A stretch of 64,000 bases of DNA from Enterococcus mundtii (GTDB lineage Bacteria; Bacillota; Bacilli; Lactobacillales; Enterococcaceae). Below the pieces are notes generated by a model, which was given only the letters and a program-made list of their open reading frames with translations, did not search any database and was not told the DNA's origin. A program made the position numbers and the translations under genes. This document shows, in pieces, positions 53,429 through 62,350 of the stretch (positions are counted from its first letter, which is position 1; every line of letters starts with the position of its first letter). The DNA is taken from the NCBI RefSeq assembly GCF_013394305.1, contig NZ_AP019810.1, positions 2,618,001 to 2,682,000 on the forward strand, written 5' to 3'.

Positions 53429-54234
53429 AATGAAAGTAATTTTTCAAGGTAATTCGCCAAACCGTCTTCTTCATTTGTTTGTTCAGTGACATCGTTGGCT
53501 ACGCCTTTTAGTTGCTCAGTCCCATTAGCCATTGCCACACCCCAGCCCGCATATTCAAGAAGTTCTAAGTCATTGTGTTCATCACCAAAAGCAATCACAT
53601 CTTTTTGTTCGATCGATAGATAATTCGCTACTTGATGGATTCCTTTCGCTTTTTCGATCCCTTTTGAAACAATCTCTAGTATCGCCATTGGTCCACCCCA
53701 AGTCCTTACATCGACATGCTTCCCAAATTGACGTGTTAGTTCGGCAGAAACTTGTTCAGCATATTGTTTTTCTGTACGTACCAATAAGGACGTAGGGTTA
53801 GTTGTTAGATTTCGTGGAGACAGTAGGTTTTCTGGTTTAGGATTTGGTGAAGCAAAGAATTTTGCGTCAAAAAAATCAAAAGTATCGATAAAGAAAGTGT
53901 CGCGATTCTCCGCAGCAATAAAATCTAGATTCAATTGATTTTTTTGCGCTAAGATCTCAAAAACAATCTCTTTATTGATCAATGTTTCTTGTTCTCCAGC
54001 CCATTGTTGGTTTGGGATATGCACAAGCGCACCGTTAAAGTTGACCATCGGTGTTGTCAATTCTAACTGTTGATAATATTGATAACTCATTCGATAAGGA
54101 CGTCCGGTTGCAATACTGACATGATGGCCAGCATCAATGGCTTTTCTCAATGTCTCTTGGGTTTTAGAAGTAATGATCGACTCAGGATTCAAAGTTGTTC
54201 CATCCAAGTCGATCGCAATCAATTTTTTGTTCAA
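53425..54234 (-). CDS. Cof-type HAD-IIB phosphatase
   Basis: A 269-aa HAD hydrolase of the Cof/YidA type acting on sugar phosphates or similar small molecules. Motif I is IAIDLDGTTLN, motif II is SIATGRP, the Lys of KGIEKAKGI is motif III, and motif IV is VIAFGDEHNDLELLEYAGWGVAMANG. The start is placed at the TTG read from 54234, nine bases after AAAGGA. ATGs at 54243 and 54252 touch or overlap that SD and would add only a few residues. Confidence 0.88.
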   Translation of the reverse strand: MNKKLIAIDLDGTTLNPESIITSKTQETLRKAIDAGHHVSIATGRPYRMSYQYYQQLELTTPMVNFNGALVHIPNQQWAGEQETLINKEIVFEILAQKNQLNLDFIAAENRDTFFIDTFDFFDAKFFASPNPKPENLLSPRNLTTNPTSLLVRTEKQYAEQVSAELTRQFGKHVDVRTWGGPMAILEIVSKGIEKAKGIHQVANYLSIEQKDVIAFGDEHNDLELLEYAGWGVAMANGTEQLKGVANDVTEQTNEEDGLANYLEKLLSL

Positions 54235-54363
54235 TGCTGTCATTCCTTTCAAACAACGATTTGTTTCAGTCTAGCATATTTCAATGAATAAACAAGGTAC
54301 AGATCTTTCTGAAAAATAAATGCTTTAAAGCAAAAATAGAAAAGAATCAAACCAAATTGAGTT

Positions 54364-54376
54364 AAACACGAACATT
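54364..54376 (+). promoter_or_regulatory. PurBox-like site, upstream
   Basis: AAACACGAACATT fits 11 of 13 positions of the lactic-acid-bacterial PurBox (AWWWCCGAACWWT). Its centre lies about 76 nt before the predicted start of transcription, the place where L. lactis PurR activates. Confidence 0.55.
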
Positions 54377-54410
54377 AAAATATAAAAATGACATTTCATA
54401 AAATTTTGTG

Positions 54411-54439
54411 TTGAAAAACGAATGAAATGTCTATATAAT
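54411..54439 (+). promoter_or_regulatory. Purine permease promoter
   Basis: TTGAAA (54411-54416), exact 17-nt spacer and TATAAT (54434-54439). A very good match to the vegetative consensus. Confidence 0.85.
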
Positions 54440-54444
54440 CTATA

Positions 54445-54452
54445 AATGTTCG
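54445..54452 (-). promoter_or_regulatory. PurBox core, inverted, at the start site
   Basis: AATGTTCG is the exact reverse complement of the CGAACATT core at 54369-54376, 68 nt upstream. It covers the predicted transcription start. Confidence 0.45.
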
Positions 54453-54526
54453 ACGGAAAATTATATTTGGATTTATTTTTACATATTATATAGTCCGTTA
54501 GAAAAAATCAGGGAGTGGAAATTTTT

Positions 54527-55963
54527 ATGGAAAAGTTTTTCCAACTAAAGAAAAATAATACAAATGTACCAACAGAAATAATGGCTGGTGTAACAACGTT
54601 TTTTGCCATGAGTTATATATTATTTGTTAATCCGACGATCTTGTCAGCTGCTGGCATGCCATTTCAGGCAGTCTTTTTAGCGACGATCATTGCTTCGATC
54701 ATCGGTACTTTAGTTATGGGATTATTTGCTAATGTGCCTTATGCACAAGCCCCAGGAATGGGTTTGAATGCTTTCTTCACATTTACAGTTGTTTTTGGGT
54801 TAGGTTATTCTTGGCAAGAAGCATTAGCCATGGTCTTTATTTGTGGGTTGATTAATGTATTTATTACAGTAACAAATATTCGGAAAATGATCATCCATGC
54901 TATTCCTGAGAGTTTACAACATGCAATCGGCGGTGGTATTGGGATTTTTGTTGCATACGTTGGGATCAAAAATGCTGGATTTTTGTCTTTCTCTGCAGAT
55001 CAATCAGCGATAACTAGTTCTGTGGTTGATAATGGTCAAGTGACGAATGTGACGATCAACGGTGGTATCGTTCCAGAACTTGCAAACTTTAATAATGCGC
55101 CGATCCTACTAGCTGTCATTGGATTAGTTTTGACATCGATCTTAGTTGTTAAAAATGTTCGTGGTGCAATCTTGATCGGTATCGTAGTAACAACGATCAT
55201 CGGGATCTTGATGGGTGTTGTTGATCTAGGAACGATCGATTGGGAACAAAATTCTTTAGGCAATTCAATCAATGAACTAGGCACGACGTTTGGTGCAGCA
55301 TTTGGTGCGGAAGGGATGCAATCTTTATTCAGCGATAGCTCTAAGATCCCACAAGTCCTGATGACGATCATTGCCTTTAGTTTATCCGATACATTTGATA
55401 CGATCGGTACGTTCATCGGTACTGGACGGCGTACAGGTATTTTCTCTAAAGAAGATGAGGAAGCTTTGGAAGATGGACGAGGATTCAAAACTAAAATGGA
55501 TAAAGCGTTGTTCGCTGACGCAATCGCAACATCGATCGGTGCGATTTTCGGAACATCGAATACAACGACTTATGTCGAATCAGCAGCCGGTATTGGCGCT
55601 GGTGGTCGTACAGGTTTGACTTCAGTTGTCGTAGCCGCATTATTTGCTTTAAGTAGCTTATTTTCTCCACTGATCGCTATTGTACCGGCACAAGCAACTG
55701 CACCAGCATTGATCTTAGTTGGTGTGATGATGATGGCTTCGTTTGCTGATATCAATTGGTTAGATATGGAAGAAGCATTACCTGCCTTTTTTGCTTCGAT
55801 CTTCATGGGATTAGCTTACAGCATCTCTTACGGAATCGCTGCTGGTTTTATCTTCTACACGATCATGAAAGTGATCAAAGGCAAAACAAACGAGATTTCA
55901 ATTGCTTTATGGGTTGTTGATATTTTATTCATTCTCAACTTCGTCATTTTAGCAATCATTTAA
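54527..55963 (+). CDS. NCS2 purine permease (guanine/hypoxanthine or adenine)
   Basis: A 478-aa purine:proton symporter of the AzgA/PbuG branch. About 13 membrane segments are seen. It has the N-terminal PTEIMAGVTTFFAMSYILFVNP block, the APGMGLNAFF motif (about residues 78-87), and the conserved SDTFDTIGTFIGTGRRTG and GTSNTTTYVESAAGIGAGGRTGLTS regions (about 288-368) that form the substrate site. The ATG lies 11 nt after GGGAG; a GTG four codons earlier overlaps that SD. Regulation by PurR is suggested by the PurBox-like sites. Confidence 0.93.
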   Translation: MEKFFQLKKNNTNVPTEIMAGVTTFFAMSYILFVNPTILSAAGMPFQAVFLATIIASIIGTLVMGLFANVPYAQAPGMGLNAFFTFTVVFGLGYSWQEALAMVFICGLINVFITVTNIRKMIIHAIPESLQHAIGGGIGIFVAYVGIKNAGFLSFSADQSAITSSVVDNGQVTNVTINGGIVPELANFNNAPILLAVIGLVLTSILVVKNVRGAILIGIVVTTIIGILMGVVDLGTIDWEQNSLGNSINELGTTFGAAFGAEGMQSLFSDSSKIPQVLMTIIAFSLSDTFDTIGTFIGTGRRTGIFSKEDEEALEDGRGFKTKMDKALFADAIATSIGAIFGTSNTTTYVESAAGIGAGGRTGLTSVVVAALFALSSLFSPLIAIVPAQATAPALILVGVMMMASFADINWLDMEEALPAFFASIFMGLAYSISYGIAAGFIFYTIMKVIKGKTNEISIALWVVDILFILNFVILAII

Positions 55964-55977
55964 AAGACATTTTTAAT

Positions 55978-56019
55978 TAGGAGTGAAGAGTAGGCTAACT
56001 CTTTGCTCCTATTTTATTT
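55978..56019 (+). terminator. Terminator after the purine permease
   Basis: TAGGAG.G.AAGAGT / ACTCTT.G.CTCCTA, then TTTTATTT. Confidence 0.85.
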
Positions 56020-56064
56020 GGTCTATGTCTTCTTTGACAAAAATGAATGATACTGGCACATACG

Positions 56065-56093
56065 TTGCACACACGTACAAAAATAGGTATGAT
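56065..56093 (+). promoter_or_regulatory. MFS transporter promoter
   Basis: TTGCAC (56065-56070), 17-nt spacer and TATGAT (56088-56093), 25 nt before the ATG. Confidence 0.7.
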
Positions 56094-56118
56094 AATAGAG
56101 ACGAAAGAAGGGTGATAG

Positions 56119-57315
56119 ATGAAGGTTCAATGGAGAAAAAATTTATTCGTAGCTTGGATAGGCTGCTTTTTTACTGGTTCAAGTATCAGTTTAGTCATGC
56201 CGTTCATTCCAGTTTACGTCGAACAACTAGGTACACCTAAGGATCAAATTGAATTATTTTCAGGATTAGCGATTTCAGTAACAGCCTTTGCTGCGGCGAT
56301 CGTTGCGCCTATTTGGGGAAATCTAGCCGATCGAAAAGGACGGAAAATGATGATGATCCGGGCAGCAGCAGGTATGACGATCACTATGGGATCACTAGCT
56401 TTTGTCCCAAATGCTTATTGGCTTTTAGTCATGCGTTTCTTTAATGGGATTTTATCTGGATACATACCTAATGCGACAGCGATGATTGCTTCACAAGCGC
56501 CTAAAGAGAAAAGTGGATGGGCGTTAGGCACGCTTTCTACTGGGGCAGTGGCAGGGACGCTGATTGGTCCGTCAATGGGAGGCGCTTTGGCGCAATGGTT
56601 CGGAATGGAAAATGTTTTTTTGATTACTGGAGGGTTATTACTGATCACCACGATCTTAACGATTTTCATGGTAAAAGAAGATTTCCAACCGGTAGAGAAA
56701 AAAGATATGATCAGTACCAAAGAAGTTTTTGCTAAAATGGATCACTTTTCTGTGTTAGTCGGTTTATTTGTTACTACTCTGATCTTACAGTTAGGGATCA
56801 CCACGATCAGTCCAATCTTGACATTGTACATTCGGGAATTGAGTGGTGACACATCAAATATCTTATTTGTTAGTGGATTGATTGTTTCAGTATCAGGTGT
56901 TTCAGCAGTATTTTCTTCTCCAAGACTGGGGAAATTAGGGGATAAGATCGGAAATCAGAAGGTGCTGTTAGCAGGTTTGGTACTTTCGTTTTGTTGTTAC
57001 TTACCAATGGCATTTGTGACTACGCCCTTACAATTAGGGATCTTACGTTTTATATTAGGTTTTTCGACAGGTGCGTTGATGCCATCGATCAATACATTGA
57101 TCAGCAAGATCACACCAGAAGAAGGTGTCAGTCGAGTATACAGCTATAACCAAATGTTTACGAACTTTGGTCAAGTACTAGGACCGATGTTAGGTTCGAC
57201 AGTCGCTCATGCGTACAATTATAGTACAGTGTTTATTGTGACTAGTCTCTTTGTTCTGACGAATATTCTTTTATCACTATTTAATTTTAGAAAAGTACTT
57301 CATCAAAAACTATGA
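56119..57315 (+). CDS. MFS multidrug efflux transporter (DHA1, PmrA-like)
   Basis: A 398-aa major facilitator with 12 hydrophobic segments. Motif A is GNLADRKGRKMMM (about residues 74-86) and motif C of the drug:H+ antiporter group is GTLIGPSMGGALAQ (about 147-160). The C-terminal half has a second motif-A-like GKLGDKIGNQKV. It resembles pneumococcal PmrA, which exports fluoroquinolones and dyes; the real substrate is unknown. No regulator gene is adjacent. Confidence 0.9.
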   Translation: MKVQWRKNLFVAWIGCFFTGSSISLVMPFIPVYVEQLGTPKDQIELFSGLAISVTAFAAAIVAPIWGNLADRKGRKMMMIRAAAGMTITMGSLAFVPNAYWLLVMRFFNGILSGYIPNATAMIASQAPKEKSGWALGTLSTGAVAGTLIGPSMGGALAQWFGMENVFLITGGLLLITTILTIFMVKEDFQPVEKKDMISTKEVFAKMDHFSVLVGLFVTTLILQLGITTISPILTLYIRELSGDTSNILFVSGLIVSVSGVSAVFSSPRLGKLGDKIGNQKVLLAGLVLSFCCYLPMAFVTTPLQLGILRFILGFSTGALMPSINTLISKITPEEGVSRVYSYNQMFTNFGQVLGPMLGSTVAHAYNYSTVFIVTSLFVLTNILLSLFNFRKVLHQKL

Positions 57316-57325
57316 TCAAGAAAAA

Positions 57326-57354
57326 AACAGATTGGAGTATTTCTCCAATCTGTT
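57326..57354 (-). terminator. Terminator of the DUF2929 gene
   Basis: AACAGATTGGAG / CTCCAATCTGTT stem with a 5-nt loop. On the minus strand it runs into seven T; the plus strand lacks a good T-tract directly after. Confidence 0.85.
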
Positions 57355-57360
57355 CGGCTT

Positions 57361-57555
57361 TTATGAATGTGAAGCGGACGAAGTTTCTTTTTTAGGTGTT
57401 GCAACAGCGCTGATCAAAATGACGATCAATCCTGCAACCAATGAAATAATAGTCGTCATGGTAAAATCATATGGGCTACTAGACAATGCACCACCGATAT
57501 AGCCAACCACTTGACCTAAAATGACTGCCCAAAATAATGTGACGATATATCGCAT
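57361..57555 (-). CDS. DUF2929 family small membrane protein (YjzD-like)
   Basis: A 64-aa protein with two membrane helices, MRYIVTLFWAVILGQVVGYIGGAL (about residues 1-24) and TTIISLVAGLIVILISAV (about 33-50), then a short Lys/Ser tail. It matches the DUF2929/YjzD family of Bacilli, whose function is not known. The start is the ATG read from 57555, six bases after GAGGTG. Confidence 0.85.
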   Translation of the reverse strand: MRYIVTLFWAVILGQVVGYIGGALSSSPYDFTMTTIISLVAGLIVILISAVATPKKETSSASHS

Positions 57556-57778
57556 ATCAAACACCTCTTTTCTAAGTTCAGTTTACCAGATTTTTTTTGA
57601 ATGTAAAGGGAGAAACAGGCATTCAACGTCAGTGGATAGTATAAAAAGTATAGATCGTTCATCGGATGGGAAAAGCATGATGAAAGACGAATACACGTAA
57701 CCAGTCATACAAGATAACGAGCTGATGTTACGAATATTCCCCTAAAAAGAAAGTGAATGGAAAAGGTGGTATGTAAAA

Positions 57779-60700
57779 ATGTTTCTTCCACAACTTTATA
57801 CGATCACCTCGTATTCTTTGTTGCAAAGTACGATTCGCATAAACGAATACGTTCGAGAAGCAAAGAAACTAGGCTATCAGACATTAGCGATCACAGATAA
57901 GGATGTGCTATCTGGGGCAGCGGAATTTTACCGCATCTGTATGAGTGAAAAAATACAACCAATTATTGGACTGAACTTGACCTACCAGTTTCAAGAACGT
58001 CATTATGAGTTACTACTCTACGCAAAAGATAGGATCGGCTACCAACAATTGATCAAGCTCTCAAGCAAGAAAATGATCCGAGAAAAAATCGAGCTTCACG
58101 AGATCGATGAACTCGATCATTTGCTTGTCGTTTTACCAACCAAAAAATCGATTGCTGATGACTACGGTGTGTCAGCATTATTTGATAGCCATTGGCAAAG
58201 TTTGCAAGAAAAAATAGCATCTTCTCATCTTTATGTAGGTGTCACAGAAGAAACGCCTCTAGAAGCTCCAGAATGGCTAGCTTATTTACGAGCAAATCAA
58301 TTTCAAATTTGTGCAGTACATCCGATTGCTAGTTTGCACCAAGAGGAACTTTTTTCTTTGGAAACAATGAAACATCTGCGTGAAGGAACGCAACTCTCTT
58401 TTGATGAAGTGCGACAAACGACTCGTGATTCATCCACAGGTTTTTTACTTCCCGAAGCAGAATTACGACAAAGATTCATAAACGCAGGATTGGAAGAAGC
58501 GTTGAACAATGCGCAGCAATTAGCTAAAACAGTAACTTTTGAATTTCAGTTCCATCAGAAATTACTACCACATTATCCGGTACCAGAAAATCGAAGTGCA
58601 GGAGAGTATTTACAGGAACTTTGTCAGAAGCAATTAGGTAAGCGTGTAGAAAAGATCACTGCAGCTTATCAAGAGCGCTTAGATTATGAACTGTCAGTGA
58701 TCCACCAGATGGGATTTGATGATTATTTCTTGATCGTTTGGGATGTCATGGCTTTTGCTCATAAAAACAACATCGTTACTGGTGCTGGTCGTGGTTCAGC
58801 TGCGGGGTCATTAGTCGCCTATGTGTTGGAGATCACAGATGTAGATCCATTGGAGTACGACTTGCTATTTGAACGTTTTTTGAATCCAGAACGATACACG
58901 ATGCCAGATATCGATCTAGACATTCCTGATAATCGCAGAGAAGAAGTGCTGATTTATGTTCGTGAGAAATATGGTCAATACCATATGGCACAAATCGCCA
59001 CGTTTGGGACCATGGCAGCTAAAATGGTACTAAGAGACGTGGCACGTGTCTTTGGCCTTTCACAAAGCGAAGCAAATCGTTGGTCTAAAGCGATTCCTAA
59101 TCAATTGAAAATGACGTTGAATGAGGCTTATCGAACTTCTAACAAGCTGGTTGAATTAGTACAAGCGAGTGAAAAAAATCAATTGTTGTTCCATACTGCA
59201 AAAATACTTGAAGGTTTGCCAAGACACGTTTCTACTCATGCAGCTGGTGTCGTTTTAAGTGATAAGAATCTACTAGAGTTAGTTCCTTTACAAAAAGGAT
59301 CAGATGAAGCATATTTGACTCAGTATACAATGAATGATGTCGAAGCTATTGGGTTGTTAAAAATGGATTTTCTTGGATTAAGAAATCTGTCTATTATCGA
59401 TTACACAGTGAAAGCAATCAAACGTGTCGAAAACAAAGATATCGAACTAAAAGAAATACCATTAGATGATCCTAAAACTTTACAGCTTTTCCAACGTGGC
59501 GAAACAACAGGGGTCTTTCAATTCGAATCTGCCGGGATTCGGAATGTCTTGCGAAGATTAGGACCAGAAAACATTGAAGATATTGCCGCTGTCAACGCCT
59601 TGTATCGTCCTGGGCCAATGCAAAATATCGATACATTTATCGCTCGTAAGAAAGGGAAGGAAAGAATCCATTATCCCGACGATTCACTACAACCGATGTT
59701 GAAAAATACGTATGGCGTCATTGTGTATCAGGAACAAATTATGCAGATTGCTTCAACCATGGCTGGATTTTCTCTTGGACAAGCGGATATTTTGAGGCGA
59801 GCAATCAGTAAAAAGAAAAAAGACGTGATTGATCAAGAAAGAGATCATTTTGTTCAAGGTGCCAACCAACAAGGGTACAGTAAGGAAAAGGCCAATGAAG
59901 TGTACGAATATATCGAACGCTTTGCTAACTATGGGTTCAATCGTTCCCACGCGTTTGCTTACTCCTTTGTTGGCTTTCAAATGGCCTATCTCAAAGTTCA
60001 TCACCCTGGTGCATTTTTTATGAGTTTGATGAATTCCGTCCGTCACAACACGGCAAAGTTAAAAGAGTATATTGCTGAGGCAAAAAAGTATAAAATAAAG
60101 CTGACCCCTCCATCCATCAATCAAAGTTTTTATGGTTTTGAGCTGACGGATAAAGGAACCATTCGTTTTGGATTGACAGCAATCAAAGGTGTTCGTCGAG
60201 ATTTTGATGAGGAGATCATTCGTGAACGAAAAGAAAATGGGCCATTCCGTTCGGTTGATCAGTTTCTGATTCGTATCAATAAACGTTGGCTCAAATTGGA
60301 GTTGCTACAAACGTTAGTTGCATCAGGTGTTTTTGATGAATTAGTAGGAAACCGCAGACAGTTGATGTTGGATCTGGAAGGTAAGATCCAAAACATCTTA
60401 TATAGTGGTGGTAGTTTAGACCTTTTAGATATCATGGCTTTAAAAGAGGAAGAAGTCGCAGATTATAGCCTCGAAGAGAAGCTTCAATTAGAAGAAGAGC
60501 ATTTAGGTGTCTATTTATCTGGTCATCCGACAGAAGGGTATGAGCGACTTAAATTAGCAAAAAAAGTCCATTTAGTCACAGAAATCGTCCCTAAACAAGC
60601 TACAAATGTTTTAGTGATGGTCAAAGAGGTAAGAGAGATCCGTACGAAAAAAGGAGCGTTGATGGCTTTTGTCAGCGGAACAGATAGTAGTGGAGAAATA

Positions 60701-61093
60701 GCTATTACTGTTTTTCCAGAGCTGTACCGACAAGCGCGTCCATTATTCAAAGAAAATCAAGTGATTTTCGTGCAAGGACGTTCAGAAATCAGTAAATACA
60801 ATCAAGAATTGCAGCTGATTGCAGAAGTAGTCGCTGATCCTGAAGAATTGCAACAGCAGTATCCAGAACAAACGTGTTATTTGAGAATCAGAGAAGAGGC
60901 AGATCAACCAGATACGATGAAACAACTGCAAGAATTGTTCAAAAAATTCCCAGGATATATTCCTGTTGTGATGTATCATGAAAAAGACCAACGAAAAGTT
61001 GTGTTATCTGAAGCCTTTTGGCTCGATGGTTCAGACAGTCTCAAGAAGCAATTAGCTTACCTTTTAAAAGAAGAAAATGTTGTTTTCAAATAA
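57779..61093 (+). CDS. dnaE: DNA polymerase III subunit alpha DnaE
   Basis: DnaE (1104 aa) extends RNA primers before the PolC replicase takes over in Firmicutes. It has a PHP domain (about 1-200), palm (about 285-550) with catalytic Asp in PDIDLD (376-381) and the GAGRGSAAGS motif near 335-344, fingers, helix-hairpin-helix (about 760-830), and an OB domain (about 950-1020). The PHP start reads QLYTITSYSLL where metal-binding members have HxHT, so the N-terminal histidines are missing and proofreading by this domain is unlikely. GGTGG precedes the ATG. Confidence 0.97.
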   Translation: MFLPQLYTITSYSLLQSTIRINEYVREAKKLGYQTLAITDKDVLSGAAEFYRICMSEKIQPIIGLNLTYQFQERHYELLLYAKDRIGYQQLIKLSSKKMIREKIELHEIDELDHLLVVLPTKKSIADDYGVSALFDSHWQSLQEKIASSHLYVGVTEETPLEAPEWLAYLRANQFQICAVHPIASLHQEELFSLETMKHLREGTQLSFDEVRQTTRDSSTGFLLPEAELRQRFINAGLEEALNNAQQLAKTVTFEFQFHQKLLPHYPVPENRSAGEYLQELCQKQLGKRVEKITAAYQERLDYELSVIHQMGFDDYFLIVWDVMAFAHKNNIVTGAGRGSAAGSLVAYVLEITDVDPLEYDLLFERFLNPERYTMPDIDLDIPDNRREEVLIYVREKYGQYHMAQIATFGTMAAKMVLRDVARVFGLSQSEANRWSKAIPNQLKMTLNEAYRTSNKLVELVQASEKNQLLFHTAKILEGLPRHVSTHAAGVVLSDKNLLELVPLQKGSDEAYLTQYTMNDVEAIGLLKMDFLGLRNLSIIDYTVKAIKRVENKDIELKEIPLDDPKTLQLFQRGETTGVFQFESAGIRNVLRRLGPENIEDIAAVNALYRPGPMQNIDTFIARKKGKERIHYPDDSLQPMLKNTYGVIVYQEQIMQIASTMAGFSLGQADILRRAISKKKKDVIDQERDHFVQGANQQGYSKEKANEVYEYIERFANYGFNRSHAFAYSFVGFQMAYLKVHHPGAFFMSLMNSVRHNTAKLKEYIAEAKKYKIKLTPPSINQSFYGFELTDKGTIRFGLTAIKGVRRDFDEEIIRERKENGPFRSVDQFLIRINKRWLKLELLQTLVASGVFDELVGNRRQLMLDLEGKIQNILYSGGSLDLLDIMALKEEEVADYSLEEKLQLEEEHLGVYLSGHPTEGYERLKLAKKVHLVTEIVPKQATNVLVMVKEVREIRTKKGALMAFVSGTDSSGEIAITVFPELYRQARPLFKENQVIFVQGRSEISKYNQELQLIAEVVADPEELQQQYPEQTCYLRIREEADQPDTMKQLQELFKKFPGYIPVVMYHEKDQRKVVLSEAFWLDGSDSLKKQLAYLLKEENVVFK

Positions 61094-61150
61094 CTTACGG
61101 TAAAAGATACTATTTGCTTTCATTTTTTTTCATTTTTTTATCAGGAAATC

Positions 61151-61229
61151 AAGACAAGTGAGCAAAATAATGTTAGAATGTTAGTCGTGGTTAATACAAA
61201 GAAGGTTATAAACCTAAGTCTTGCTTAGG
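61151..61229 (+). promoter_or_regulatory. pfkA promoter and leader hairpin
   Basis: AAGACA (61151-61156), 17-nt spacer and TAGAAT with TG extension (61174-61179). The leader carries a 6-bp hairpin CCTAAG-tcttg-CTTAGG (61213-61229) 24 nt before the SD. Confidence 0.55.
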
Positions 61230-61238
61230 ATAAAGTAA

Positions 61239-62222
<984 letters not shown>

Positions 62223-62264
62223 TAAAGAAAAGTAGTCAGATAAATCAATAGATATATATGGGAG

Positions 62265-62283
62265 TGGGAAGCAGGTCTTCCCA
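62265..62283 (+). other. Hairpin between pfkA and pyk
   Basis: TGGGAAG-caggt-CTTCCCA, a perfect 7-bp stem not followed by T. It may be an mRNA processing or stability element between co-transcribed glycolytic genes. Confidence 0.5.
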
Positions 62284-62350
62284 ATATCTAACAGATATTT
62301 AAGCTTTGAATGGCTTTAAATAAACAATTTGAATGGGAGAGTTTTGTAAA

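Noticed and set aside
54420-54520. Purine riboswitch upstream of the purine permease
   Set aside because: The leader contains TATATAATC-like sequence, but the AGTTTCTACC and CCGTAAAT loops of the purine aptamer are missing. The TATAAT is better explained as the -10 box.
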